Source: Pseudomonas sp. 7P_10.2_Bac1 | GTDB taxonomy: Bacteria; Pseudomonadota; Gammaproteobacteria; Pseudomonadales; Pseudomonadaceae | Reading direction: 5' to 3' | NCBI RefSeq assembly: GCF_025465935.1 | Contig: NZ_JANLNV010000079.1 | Location: 25,198-89,197, forward strand | DNA: 64,000 nt | In this document: piece after piece, positions 1 to 8,354 of the stretch | Layout: the number at the start of each line of letters is the position of its first letter | Position numbering within the stretch: position 1 is the first letter of the stretch | Program-made: the position numbers and the translations under genes | The notes under the pieces: model-generated | The model's database searches: none | What the model saw: the letters and a program-made list of their open reading frames with translations, nothing else | What the model was told of the DNA's origin: nothing

Positions 1-188
1 CGACCACTATCGTGCGTCAGGTTGACTACACCGAAGGTTCGGCACGTGGCGACACTTCTGGCAAGGTGATGAAGCCTGCCAAACTGAAAAACGGCACCGA
101 GCTGAGCGTTGCTGACTTTATCGAAATCGGCGACATGATCGAGATCGATACCCGTGAAGGTGGTTCCTACAAGGGCCGCGCCAAGTAA
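1..188 (+). CDS. efp: Elongation factor P, C-terminal part
   Basis: The gene enters from the left edge; the first complete codon is at position 3 and the stop is TAA at 186-188. The visible 61 residues form the last OB-fold domain of EF-P, with the typical endings VDYTEGSARGDTSGK and DTREGGSYKGRAK. EF-P binds ribosomes stalled at polyproline stretches and helps peptide bond formation. The modified residue that carries rhamnose in Pseudomonas lies in the missing N-terminal domain. A rho-independent terminator follows directly. Confidence 0.95.
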   Translation, partial: TTIVRQVDYTEGSARGDTSGKVMKPAKLKNGTELSVADFIEIGDMIEIDTREGGSYKGRAK

Positions 189-210
189 TTCTGGCGTAAA
201 CCGCACGATG

Positions 211-241
211 AAAAACCCGACGTTACTGTCGGGTTTTTTTA
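211..241 (+). terminator. Rho-independent terminator of efp
   Basis: The arms AAAAACCCGAC and GTCGGGTTTTT flank a 6-nt loop and end in a run of seven T. It lies 22 bases after the efp stop. Confidence 0.9.
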
Positions 242-328
242 TTCGTGAAATTATCCGCCGGGCGCGGTTTAACGCTTTGCCCCGTGAGAGTGACTGGTTA
301 GCATGGCCGCTCTGATCGAGGGGCAGCA

Positions 329-1081
329 ATGTTTATAGATTTAACGATGTACGCCGTTCTGGGCCTTGCCCTGGGTGCGCTGGGCGGGTTGTTCGGGATT
401 GGTGGCGGCTTGATCGCGATCCCTGTTCTGGGGTTATGGTTCGGTCTGGACCAGCAGATCGCGCAAGGTACCGCTCTGGTGATGTCAGTCCCTAACGTGT
501 TCCTGGCGCTGTACCGCTATCACCAACGCAACAAAATCGATCTGCGCCAAGCCTTGCCGCTGGTCACGATGAGTTTTTGTTTTGCCTGGCTGGGGGCAAT
601 GCTCGCAGTCGGGGTCGATGCTCGGCTGATCCGCTGGGGCTTCATCGTCTTCTTGCTGTGCATCACCCTCTATAACCTGATCAAGCTTTACAGCTCAGCG
701 GCCCAGCCTGTGGCCGGTTCGCGCTATGGCTGGCCCTGGTACGGCGTGCTCGGCGCCGTTGCCGGCACCACGGGCGGTTTGTTTGGTGTGGGCGGGGCAG
801 TAGTCGCGGCGCCCGTGCTGACCAGTCTTTTCGGCACTACTCAGGTCATGGCCCAAGGCTTGTCACTGGCGTTGGCGGCGCCCAGCACCGCCGTCACCTT
901 GCTGACCTATGCCGTACATGGCGAAGTTCACTGGTTGATGGGCGTTCCCATGGCAATCGGCGGCTTGCTGAGCATCAGTTGGGGCGTCAAGGTGGCCCAC
1001 GCTCTGCCGGAGCGCCTGCTGCGCGGTCTGTATTGTGCCTTTTTGCTGTTGTGCGCCGCGCTGTTGGCGATCAAAGCTTGA
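329..1081 (+). CDS. TauE/SafE (TSUP) family membrane transporter
   Basis: 250 residues with about eight hydrophobic segments in two similar halves. Each half starts with the glycine-rich motif of the TSUP family: GGLFGIGGGLIAIP near residue 20 and GGLFGVGGAVVAAP near residue 150. Family members export or import small sulfur or carboxylate anions such as sulfite, sulfoacetate or taurine. Substrate cannot be told here. The ATG at 329 has a GAGGGG ribosome site 5 bases upstream. The gene converges on a LysR regulator and the two coding ends overlap by 11 bases. Confidence 0.9.
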   Translation: MFIDLTMYAVLGLALGALGGLFGIGGGLIAIPVLGLWFGLDQQIAQGTALVMSVPNVFLALYRYHQRNKIDLRQALPLVTMSFCFAWLGAMLAVGVDARLIRWGFIVFLLCITLYNLIKLYSSAAQPVAGSRYGWPWYGVLGAVAGTTGGLFGVGGAVVAAPVLTSLFGTTQVMAQGLSLALAAPSTAVTLLTYAVHGEVHWLMGVPMAIGGLLSISWGVKVAHALPERLLRGLYCAFLLLCAALLAIKA

Positions 1082-1928
1082 AGCCTTCGACGATGTAGTC
1101 GGCGAAGCATTCAATGATCGGCGAGGTGGTGCCGGTCTGTTTGCGCAACAGCACAATGCTGGCGGAGGGTAATTGGGGCAGGTTTTCTGCTTCGCCAATG
1201 ATGCGCAAGTCCGCCGGCAGCAGGCTTTGCAGCTGTGCTGTCACCGCCAGCCCGGTGCTCACCATCGCATTGATCGCCGACAGGCTGGCGCTGGTGTAGG
1301 CAACCCGGTACTCGCGCTGCACCAGGTCCAAGGCATTGCAGGCCCAGGTGCTGCAAAAGCAGTCGGTATTGAACATGGCCAGAGGCAAGGGCGTGCGTTC
1401 GTGGGGGGCGAAGCCTTCGGCGACCATCCACACAAAGCGCTCCTGACGCAGAATCTGCCCGGTCTCAGTGCCGGGCTCGCACGTCACAATGGTCAGGTCC
1501 AGATCATTGCGCTGTAACAGCAGAGCTGATGGCTCGCAATGCACCTCCACGTTGATCAGCGGGTAATCCTGGGCGAAGCGCGACAAAATGCCGGGTAAAA
1601 AACGCATGACGTAATCGTCCGGCGAGCCAATTTTCACAGTGCCGACCATTTTCGGCTGGCTAAGGGTATTGAACACTTCACTGTGCAGTTTGAGGATGCG
1701 CCGCGCGTACCCCAGTAAAACCTGACCTTCAGGCGTGAGACTGACCGTACGCCCATCGCGCTGAAACAGCGTGCATTGCAACACGTCTTCTTCCAGTCGC
1801 TTCATTTGCATGCTGACCGCCGATTGCGTGCGATTGACCGCTTCTGCGGCGCGGGTAAAGCCACCGTGATCGGCAATGGCGGCGAAAGTGCGCAGCAAAT
1901 CAGTGTCGATACTCGGAAAACCGGCCAT
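1071..1928 (-). CDS. LysR family transcriptional regulator
   Basis: 285 residues. The N-terminal winged helix-turn-helix (residues 7-66) has the usual pattern, with FTRAAEAVNRTQSAVSMQ as the recognition part. A substrate-binding domain of the periplasmic-binding-protein type follows from about residue 92. LysR proteins usually control a neighbouring divergent gene; here that is the DUF1127 gene at 2025, 96 bases away. The convergent TSUP transporter, whose end overlaps this gene, is a second possible target. Co-inducer unknown. Confidence 0.9.
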   Translation of the reverse strand: MAGFPSIDTDLLRTFAAIADHGGFTRAAEAVNRTQSAVSMQMKRLEEDVLQCTLFQRDGRTVSLTPEGQVLLGYARRILKLHSEVFNTLSQPKMVGTVKIGSPDDYVMRFLPGILSRFAQDYPLINVEVHCEPSALLLQRNDLDLTIVTCEPGTETGQILRQERFVWMVAEGFAPHERTPLPLAMFNTDCFCSTWACNALDLVQREYRVAYTSASLSAINAMVSTGLAVTAQLQSLLPADLRIIGEAENLPQLPSASIVLLRKQTGTTSPIIECFADYIVEGFKL

Positions 1929-2024
1929 TCATCAATCTCGCAGATGGGTCACATAAGAAACATTCGTTGGATTGATCTTATCCCTAGGTCGAGACTTGAG
2001 CCATTCCCATGGAGGACTCAAGTG

Positions 2025-2204
2025 ATGAAAGGTCAAACAGGCGTCAAATGGTTGGCTCGTATTACGCGCTGGCATGAACTGGCCCGCGAGCGCGCGGCGC
2101 TGCGGCGCATCAGCGATGCGGGGCTCAAGGATTTGGGCCTGAGCCGGGCAGACATCGAAGTTGAGAGTCATCGGCCGTTTTGGGACGATCCGCTGAGCAA
2201 GTGA
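2025..2204 (+). CDS. DUF1127 domain mini-protein
   Basis: 59 residues, basic in the first half. The DUF1127 signature is clear: WHELARERAALRRISDAGLK, then DLGLSRADIEVES. A longer frame opens upstream, but the ATG at 2025 has a strong GGAGG site 9 bases before it and gives the usual family length. Small DUF1127 proteins have been linked to RNA binding, phosphate and carbon metabolism and stress in alphaproteobacteria; the role in Pseudomonas is not established. It is transcribed away from the LysR gene. Confidence 0.85.
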   Translation: MKGQTGVKWLARITRWHELARERAALRRISDAGLKDLGLSRADIEVESHRPFWDDPLSK

Positions 2205-2216
2205 TGTTTGCATGGG

Positions 2217-2309
2217 GCCATGTGGAAGCGGGCTTGCTTGCGATGTCGTCAACTCGATTTAGCTGAAAAATAGAGTCGCCTGCATCGCGAGCAAACCCGC
2301 GCCCATGGC
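2217..2309. repeat. REP-like inverted repeat pair
   Basis: Two arms of about 28 bases, 2217-2245 and 2283-2309, are imperfect inverted copies (core GCGGGCTTGCTTGCGATG against CATCGCGAGCAAACCCGC). The 37-base spacer is AT-rich. The element fills the gap between two convergent genes. It resembles the known REP/REPIN elements of the P. fluorescens group. Confidence 0.75.
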
Positions 2310-2311
2310 TT

Positions 2312-3658
2312 TTAGCGTTTTACTTGCTTCAAGGTTTCGGCAATCAGGAACGCCAGTTCCAGTGACTGATCGGCGTTCATGCGTGGGTCGCAGTGGGTGT
2401 GGTAGCGGTCAGACAAAGCGTCTTCAGTGATCGGGTTGGCACCGCCGATGCATTCGGTCACGTTTTGCCCGGTCATTTCGATATGGATCCCGCCCGCGTA
2501 GCTGCCTTCGGCCTCGTGGACCTGGAAGAACTGTTTCACTTCGCCGAGGATCTGCGCAAAGTCGCGGGTCTTGTAGCCGCTGCTGGCCTTGATGGTGTTG
2601 GCGTGCATCGGGTCGCAACTCCAGAGCACTTTTTTACCTTCGCCTTCTACTGCGCGGATCAATTGCGGCAGGTGGTCGCCCACCTTGTTGGCACCCATGC
2701 GCACGATCAGGTTCAAGCGGCCTGGGTCGTTGGTCGGGTTGAGGATGTCGATCAGGCGGATCAGTTCATCGGTGTTCATGGTCGGGCCGACCTTGACCCC
2801 GATCGGGTTGTTCACCCCGCGCAAAAATTCGACGTGGGCGCCGTCGAGCTGACGGGTGCGGTCGCCGATCCACAGCATGTGCGCCGAGCAGTCGTAGTAA
2901 TCGTTGGTCAGGCTGTCGCGACGCACGAAGGCTTCTTCGTAGTTCAGCAGCAGCGCTTCGTGGGCGGTAAAAAAACTGGTTTCGCGCAACTGCGGCGAGC
3001 TGTCCATGCCGCATGCGCGCATGAAAGCCAGGGTTTCGTCGATACGGTCGGCCAGTTGGCTGTATTTTTCAGCCAGCGCCGAGTTGGCGATAAAGTCCAG
3101 GTTCCACTTATGCACTTGGTGCAGATCGGCAAAACCGCCCTGGGCGAAAGCCCGCAGCAAGTTCAAAGTGGCGGTGGACTGGTGGTAGGACTGCAACAGA
3201 CGCTCTGGATCGGGCACACGGCTTTGTTCATCGAAACCGATGCCGTTGACGATATCGCCGCGATACGCTGGCAGCGTGACGCCGTTGATCGTTTCATCGT
3301 TGGCCGAGCGCGGCTTGGCGAACTGGCCGGCCATGCGCCCGACCTTGACCACCGGGCAGCCCGCAGCAAAGGTCATGACAATGGCCATTTGCAGCAACAC
3401 TTTGAAAGTGTCGCGGATCTTGGCAGCCGAAAACTCAGCAAAACTTTCAGCGCAATCACCACCTTGCAACAGAAACGCCCGACCTTGAGTGACCTCGGCA
3501 AATTGACGGCGCAGCTCGCGGGCTTCACCGGCGAACACCAGCGGAGGGAAACTCGCCAGGCTTTGCTCGACTCGTAGCAAGTGAGCGGCGTCAGGGTAGT
3601 GGGGTTGTTGCTGGATCGGCAGGGCGCGCCAGCTGTCGGGGCTCCAGGGTTGGCTCAT
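2312..3658 (-). CDS. Class II 3-deoxy-7-phosphoheptulonate synthase
   Basis: 448 residues, the usual length for class II (plant-type) DAHP synthase. It condenses phosphoenolpyruvate with erythrose 4-phosphate, the first step of the shikimate pathway. Family stretches include LLQGGDCAESF near residue 60, VKVGRMAGQFAKPRS near 115 and LWIGDRTRQLDGAHVEF near 265. The frame remains open upstream, but the start MSQPWSPDSW matches the family N-terminus. Pseudomonas also has class I enzymes; this class II copy is the type found at PA2843 in P. aeruginosa. No phenazine genes are nearby, so a housekeeping role is likelier. Confidence 0.92.
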   Translation of the reverse strand: MSQPWSPDSWRALPIQQQPHYPDAAHLLRVEQSLASFPPLVFAGEARELRRQFAEVTQGRAFLLQGGDCAESFAEFSAAKIRDTFKVLLQMAIVMTFAAGCPVVKVGRMAGQFAKPRSANDETINGVTLPAYRGDIVNGIGFDEQSRVPDPERLLQSYHQSTATLNLLRAFAQGGFADLHQVHKWNLDFIANSALAEKYSQLADRIDETLAFMRACGMDSSPQLRETSFFTAHEALLLNYEEAFVRRDSLTNDYYDCSAHMLWIGDRTRQLDGAHVEFLRGVNNPIGVKVGPTMNTDELIRLIDILNPTNDPGRLNLIVRMGANKVGDHLPQLIRAVEGEGKKVLWSCDPMHANTIKASSGYKTRDFAQILGEVKQFFQVHEAEGSYAGGIHIEMTGQNVTECIGGANPITEDALSDRYHTHCDPRMNADQSLELAFLIAETLKQVKR

Positions 3659-3815
3659 CGCAGACTCTAGTGTCGAAAGGGGATGGCGCATGTTAGCAGC
3701 AATTAGTGCGTGACCTGTTGCGCTGCAATGGCTGACAATTGTGCCTTTGCGCTCGGCATCGAGTGGTGGTTTTAGCGCGTTGGTGGTGTGTGCCGGAGCG
3801 CGGCGAGGAGAGGCA

Positions 3816-4571
3816 ATGTCTGAGGAGCGCGTAGAGCGCCTGCTTGCTGAGGTCCATGATGACTTCGGCATGATTCGAGTATTTGAAGTGGAAGACTACC
3901 GCTTCCTCGAGTTCGGTGATGCGATCGAGCAGAGCTGTGTGTTCACCACCGATCCCAGCTGGCTGGAGTACGACTACACCCGTGCCATGCTGATCGGCGC
4001 CTTGTGCCATGCAGCGCCGGAAAGCGCCTTGTTTCTCGGGTTGGGGGCCGGCACTCTGACCCAGGCCTGTCTCAAGTTCTTGCCCCTCGAAGACGTCGAA
4101 GCCATTGAATTGCGCCCGGATGTGCCACGCCTGGCCATTGAATACATGGGGTTGGACGATGACCCGCGGCTGTACATTCGCATTGGCGATGCCGTGCAGA
4201 TGCTCCCCAGCGCAGAGCCGGCGGACCTGATCTTTGTCGACCTGTATAACGATCTGGGCCCCGCGCCTGGCCATCTGGCCTGGACGTTCCTTGAAAACTG
4301 CCAGAAAAAGCTCTTGCCCAACGGCTGGCTGGTGATCAACCAGTGGGCCACCGATGACGGCAAACCGCTGGGTGCTGCTCTGTTGCGCGGCCTGTTCCAT
4401 CGTCACTACTGGGAGCTGCCGGTCAAAGAAGGCAATGTGATCTTGCTGGTGCCCAGCGATCTGGACCAGACCCTGGACCTGGACGCGTTGACTGCGCGGG
4501 CGCAAACCTTGGCATCACGTTTGGGCTATTCGCTGGAGTCGCTGATCAAGGCCATTCGCCCTGCGACCTGA
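3816..4571 (+). CDS. Spermidine synthase-like protein
   Basis: 251 residues with the Rossmann nucleoside-binding motif FLGLGAGTLTQ near residue 65, an acidic residue ending the second strand (EAIELRPDV), and LIFVDLYND at the position of the family's catalytic aspartate loop. This is the spermine/spermidine synthase fold, but no decarboxylase partner is adjacent and the catalytic loop differs from true spermidine synthases. It may act on another amine or as a methyltransferase-like enzyme. The ATG at 3816 has GAGGAG 5 bases upstream, which decides the start. It diverges from the DAHP synthase gene. Confidence 0.75.
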   Translation: MSEERVERLLAEVHDDFGMIRVFEVEDYRFLEFGDAIEQSCVFTTDPSWLEYDYTRAMLIGALCHAAPESALFLGLGAGTLTQACLKFLPLEDVEAIELRPDVPRLAIEYMGLDDDPRLYIRIGDAVQMLPSAEPADLIFVDLYNDLGPAPGHLAWTFLENCQKKLLPNGWLVINQWATDDGKPLGAALLRGLFHRHYWELPVKEGNVILLVPSDLDQTLDLDALTARAQTLASRLGYSLESLIKAIRPAT

Positions 4572-4941
4572 TGCTTGGTGATTAATCGTTTTAGCGACAG
4601 CCCCGCAATAGCCGGGCGGAGGCCATTTTTGCGAAGCCCAAATTATCGCAAAAGCCCGGTCTACAGAGGCATACAGACGATCGAGTGTTAAAAAAGCGCT
4701 TCTTTTTTGTGATAAATCCGGTATAGTGCGCGCCGGCCTTTAGCCGGGCCACGTTTAGGTGTCGCATTTCCCGAAGTACCCTTCGGCTGCTCGTCCGTTT
4801 CGCGGACAACCCTGAACGCTCCATTCATTTAACGTTTTCGCAAATCCCCGACGACAAAGCAGCCAGGGCGACTCTAGAGTCTTACACGGCATGCGCAGCT
4901 TTGAAGCATGGGTCTTTGCGGATGCACTTAGAGGCAGACCC
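4572..4941 (+). promoter_or_regulatory. Promoter and long structured leader of deaD
   Basis: No gene lies in these 370 bases. A candidate sigma-70 promoter is TTCTTT (4700-4705), 16-base spacer, TATAGT (4722-4727). From there to the ATG at 4942 the leader is about 210 nt. It holds three consecutive hairpins: CCGGC/GCCGG (4733-4747), CCGAAG/CTTCGG with a TACC loop (4771-4786), and GTCCG/CGGAC (4793-4807). Long structured leaders are typical of cold-shock mRNAs such as csdA/deaD and cspA; that this one is temperature-sensitive is inference. Confidence 0.6.
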
Positions 4942-6603
4942 ATGACCCAGGAAACCAGCGGCTTCGCCGCTTTTGATCTTAATCCGAACATTCTTGCAGC
5001 CGTCATCGCGACTGGCTACGAAGAGCCTTCGGCTATTCAGCAGCAATCGATCCCGATCATTTTGGCCGGTCACGACATGATTGGTCAGGCGCAAACCGGT
5101 ACGGGTAAAACCGCCGCTTTTGCCCTGCCTATCCTCAATCGCATCGATCCTGCAAAGCGCGAACCGCAAGCCCTGATCCTGGCGCCAACCCGTGAGTTGG
5201 CGCTGCAAGTAGCAACCGCTTTCGAAACCTACGCCAAGCAAATGCCGAGCGTTAACGTTGTGGCCGTTTACGGCGGTGCGCCCATGGGCCCACAACTGAA
5301 AGCAATCCGTAATGGCGCGCAAATCGTTGTCGCCACTCCGGGCCGTCTGTGCGACCACCTGCGTCGCGACGAAAAAGTACTGGCGACCGTGAACCACCTG
5401 GTTCTCGACGAAGCTGACGAAATGCTCAAGCTGGGCTTCATGGATGACCTTGAAGTGATCTTCAAGGCTTTGCCTGCTACCCGTCAGACGGTATTGTTCT
5501 CGGCAACCCTGCCGCAGTCGATCCGCGCCATCGCCGAGCGTCACCTGCGTGACCCGCAGCACGTCAAGATCCAGACCAAGACTCAGACCGTTACCGCGAT
5601 CGAACAGGCTCACCTGTTGGTTCACGCTGACCAGAAGACCTCGGCTGTATTGAGCCTGCTGGAAGTTGAAGACTTCGACGCGCTGATCATGTTCGTGCGT
5701 ACCAAGCAAGCGACCCTGGACCTGGCCAGCGCCCTGGAAGCCAAAGGCTACAAAGCCGCTGCGCTGAACGGTGACATTGCCCAGAACCAACGTGAGCGCG
5801 TAATCGACTCCCTCAAAGATGGCCGTCTGGACATCGTTGTGGCGACCGACGTAGCGGCACGTGGTCTTGACGTACCGCGTATCACCCACGTGTTCAACGT
5901 GGACATGCCGTACGATCCAGAGTCCTACGTTCACCGTATCGGCCGTACTGGCCGTGCCGGTCGCGAAGGTCGTGCATTGCTGCTGGTGACTCCACGTGAG
6001 CGCCGCATGCTGCAAGTGATCGAGCGTGTAACCGGTCAAAAGGTTGCTGAGGTCCGCCTGCCGGACGCTCAAGCCGTTCTCGATGCTCGCATCAAGAAAC
6101 TGACCAACAGCTTGGCGCCACTGGTTGCTGATGCTGAATCGACCCACGGCGATCTGCTGGATCGCCTGACAGCCGATATCGGTTGCAGCCCGCGTGCACT
6201 GGCCGCTGCTCTGTTGCGCAAAGCCACCAACGGTCAGGCTCTGACCCTGGCAGCCATTGAACGTGAGCGCCCACTGGTACCGAACAGCACTCCGCGTGAG
6301 CGCAGTGGTGATCGTCCAGAGCGTGGTGATCGTGAGCGTCGTGCTCCAGCTCCACTGGCTGAAGGCCGTGCCCGTTGCCGTACCGCGCTGGGTGCGCGTG
6401 ATGGTATCGCTGCCAAGAACCTGCTGGGCGCTATCCTCAACGAGGGTGGCCTGGCGCGTGAAGCCATCGGTCGCATTCAAGTGCGTGATAGCTTCAGCCT
6501 GGTAGAACTGCCGGAAGAAGGCCTGGAAAAACTGCTGGCCAAGCTCAAGGACACTCGTGTCGCTGGCAAGCAGTTGAAACTGCGTCGCTACCGCGAAGAT
6601 TAA
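4942..6603 (+). CDS. deaD: DEAD-box ATP-dependent RNA helicase, DeaD/CsdA type
   Basis: 553 residues. Helicase motifs in order: Q motif (FAAFDLNP and following), Walker A AQTGTGKT near residue 52, PTRELALQ, DEAD near residue 157, SATLPQS, and HRIGRTGRAGR near 330. The C-terminal part ends in a DbpA-type RNA-binding domain (residues about 475-550) after an Arg-rich linker. DeaD unwinds structured RNA and helps ribosome assembly, mainly in the cold. The frame is open upstream, but the ATG at 4942 gives the family start MTQETSGFAAFDL with AGAGGC before it. Confidence 0.93.
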   Translation: MTQETSGFAAFDLNPNILAAVIATGYEEPSAIQQQSIPIILAGHDMIGQAQTGTGKTAAFALPILNRIDPAKREPQALILAPTRELALQVATAFETYAKQMPSVNVVAVYGGAPMGPQLKAIRNGAQIVVATPGRLCDHLRRDEKVLATVNHLVLDEADEMLKLGFMDDLEVIFKALPATRQTVLFSATLPQSIRAIAERHLRDPQHVKIQTKTQTVTAIEQAHLLVHADQKTSAVLSLLEVEDFDALIMFVRTKQATLDLASALEAKGYKAAALNGDIAQNQRERVIDSLKDGRLDIVVATDVAARGLDVPRITHVFNVDMPYDPESYVHRIGRTGRAGREGRALLLVTPRERRMLQVIERVTGQKVAEVRLPDAQAVLDARIKKLTNSLAPLVADAESTHGDLLDRLTADIGCSPRALAAALLRKATNGQALTLAAIERERPLVPNSTPRERSGDRPERGDRERRAPAPLAEGRARCRTALGARDGIAAKNLLGAILNEGGLAREAIGRIQVRDSFSLVELPEEGLEKLLAKLKDTRVAGKQLKLRRYRED

Positions 6604-6661
6604 TCACTGTTGCAGTGATTGATCGCTAAAAAAATCCCCGACTGGTTCGGGGATTTTTTTT
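6602..6661 (+). terminator. Double hairpin terminator of deaD
   Basis: First a perfect 8-bp hairpin, AATCACTG-TTG-CAGTGATT (6602-6620), which overlaps the deaD stop codon. Then a classical terminator, ATCCCCG-ACTGGTT-CGGGGAT, with runs of A before and T after (6628-6661). Confidence 0.9.
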
Positions 6662-6710
6662 GCCTGCGATTCCATTGAAACCCCCGGCATGCATCCCGTA
6701 GGGCAGAGTT

Positions 6711-6748
6711 TGCCTCGCGATCTTTTGAGCATTGAAAGATCGCAAGGC
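6711..6748. repeat. Short REP-like inverted repeat (GCCTCGCGATCTTT family)
   Basis: Arms GCCTCGCGATCTTT (6712-6725) and AAAGATCGCAAGGC (6735-6748) are inverted copies with one mismatch. The same core recurs at 33867, 38466 and 63829; this copy lacks the outer GTAGGAGCGAGCT part. Confidence 0.7.
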
Positions 6749-6763
6749 CGATGTGCGACGTTT

Positions 6764-7531
6764 TTATCCAAACCGATAAATGTCCATCCCCAGCGCGCCC
6801 AGGGTCCAGCCCTGATGGGCAATGCTGAACGGGCCGCCGGCACCCCGAGCAAAGTACAGCGGCAACAAGTGCTCATCACTGGGATGGTTTTTAGCCGCAA
6901 ATGGCGCCTGCTGCCGGTACTGGTGCAAGGCGCTCTCATCTTCGGCGACGAGCTTTTCAATCATCCAGTCGCGAAACGCCCTGGCCCACGGCTCGACGCT
7001 TTCCGGGCCGGCATGCCAGTCCAGTTCACGCAGGTTGTGAGTGATGCTGCCAGAACCAATGATCAAGATGCCTTCGCTGCGCAAACCGGCCAGAGCCTGG
7101 CCCACTTTGTTCAAGCCCGCAGGGCCTAGCCGGCTGGGCAATGACACCTGTACCACCGGGATGTCGGCCGCTGGGTACATCAATGACAACGGCACCCAGG
7201 CACCATGGTCGAAAGGGCGCTGGTCATCCAGTTGTGCGGGCAGGCCGTGTTCGCCTAGACGTTTTACGATACGTGCGGCCAGTGCCGGGTCGCCCGGTGC
7301 GGGGTATTGCACGTTGTACAGCGCGCGCGGGAAGCCACCAAAGTCATGCCAGGTGGGTGGTGCGCTATGGCTGGCAACCTGCAGGTCGGCACTCTCCCAG
7401 TGCGCTGACACCAGCACGATGGCCTTGGGTTTAGGGAGTTCGGCTGCCAGGCGCTTCAACGCCGGGCCGCTTTCACCAGGCTCCAGTGCTAGCATCGGTG
7501 AACCGTGCGAGATGTATAGGCTGGGCAGCAT
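6764..7531 (-). CDS. DODA-type extradiol aromatic ring-opening dioxygenase
   Basis: 255 residues of the LigB/4,5-DOPA dioxygenase family, similar to YgiD. Expected metal ligand regions are present: LYISHGSPMLALE at the N-terminus, VSAHWESADLQV near residue 47, and GSGSITHNLRELDW near 175. Such enzymes open catechol rings with a divalent metal; the substrate in bacteria is uncertain. The ATG at 7531 is chosen because it starts the conserved MLPSLYISHGSP; an upstream in-frame start would add 15 residues. It diverges from tpm. Confidence 0.85.
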   Translation of the reverse strand: MLPSLYISHGSPMLALEPGESGPALKRLAAELPKPKAIVLVSAHWESADLQVASHSAPPTWHDFGGFPRALYNVQYPAPGDPALAARIVKRLGEHGLPAQLDDQRPFDHGAWVPLSLMYPAADIPVVQVSLPSRLGPAGLNKVGQALAGLRSEGILIIGSGSITHNLRELDWHAGPESVEPWARAFRDWMIEKLVAEDESALHQYRQQAPFAAKNHPSDEHLLPLYFARGAGGPFSIAHQGWTLGALGMDIYRFG

Positions 7532-7591
7532 GGGTGGGTCCTCAAGGTTAAGATGAGACATCTTCAACCTGATCATTGATCTAAATCCAAT

Positions 7592-7609
7592 ATAAGTTTT
7601 AATACTTAT
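7592..7609. promoter_or_regulatory. Perfect palindrome between dodA-like gene and tpm
   Basis: ATAAGT-TTTAAT-ACTTAT, a perfect 6+6 inverted repeat in the AT-rich 100-base space between two divergent genes. It looks like a repressor operator. No regulator gene is adjacent. Confidence 0.4.
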
Positions 7610-7631
7610 TCATCGAATTTACAGGTGATTC

Positions 7632-8297
7632 ATGCAACCTGATTTTTGGCACGCTCGCTGGGAGCGCAATCAGATCGGCTTTCACGTAGACACGGTCAAC
7701 GCTGACCTGGAGCAGTTCTGGCCAGCATTGGCGTTGGAGGAGGGCAGCCGGGTCCTGGTGCCGTTGTGTGGCAAGAGCCTGGATGTTAGCTGGTTGGCAG
7801 CCCAGGGTTACGAAGTATTGGGCGTAGAGCTGTCGCAGATCGCCGTAGAGCAGTTTTTTCGCGAGCAGCAGGTCGAGCCTCAGGTGAGTCAGCAAGGTGC
7901 CTTCAGGGTGTACGAGGCGGGGCCTGTTACACTCCTGTGCGGTGATTTCTTTGCATTGGAAGCACAGCATCTGGAGGCCTGCACGGCGGTGTATGACCGC
8001 GCAGCACTCATTGCCTTGCCGCCCGACATGCGCGAAGCCTATGCGAAGCAGCTCAATACGTTGTTGCCCCAGGCCTGCAAAGGCCTGTTGATCACCCTTG
8101 ACTACGACCAGGCACAACGCAATGGACCGCCTTTTTCAGTGCCGGATGCTGAAGTTCAGCGCCTTTTCGCATCTGCTTGGTCGCTGCGCGAACTCAAGCA
8201 GGTTGATGTGCTGGGGCAGGAGTGGAAGTTTGTACAACATGGCGTCACACGCCTTGATGAGCGGGTTTATCGCCTCGACAAAACGTCGCGGGTTTAA
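7632..8297 (+). CDS. tpm: Thiopurine S-methyltransferase
   Basis: 221 residues, the usual bacterial TPMT length. The family start MQPDFWHARWERNQIGFH is present, followed by the SAM-binding segment VLVPLCGKSLDVSWLAAQGY (residues 35-54) and an acidic strand end, GVELS. The enzyme methylates thiopurines and, in pseudomonads, selenium and tellurium oxyanions. It converges on htpX with a shared terminator. Confidence 0.95.
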   Translation: MQPDFWHARWERNQIGFHVDTVNADLEQFWPALALEEGSRVLVPLCGKSLDVSWLAAQGYEVLGVELSQIAVEQFFREQQVEPQVSQQGAFRVYEAGPVTLLCGDFFALEAQHLEACTAVYDRAALIALPPDMREAYAKQLNTLLPQACKGLLITLDYDQAQRNGPPFSVPDAEVQRLFASAWSLRELKQVDVLGQEWKFVQHGVTRLDERVYRLDKTSRV

Positions 8298-8308
8298 ATC
8301 GCAGCCAC

Positions 8309-8336
8309 AAAAAAGGGCGACCGAAGTCGCCCTTTT
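8309..8336. terminator. Bidirectional terminator between tpm and htpX
   Basis: AAAAAAGGGCGAC-CGAA-GTCGCCCTTTT. The A-run and T-run allow it to work for both converging genes. Confidence 0.9.
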
Positions 8337-8354
8337 CAGTGCCTGCCCTGGCTA

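Noticed and set aside
2217..2309. Spaced repeats as a possible CRISPR array
   Set aside because: Only two inverted arms, no regular direct repeats and spacers, no cas genes in the window.
4882..6480. A 532-codon open frame on the minus strand under deaD
   Set aside because: Low-complexity, shadow-type translation opposite a clear DEAD-box gene; no start signal.
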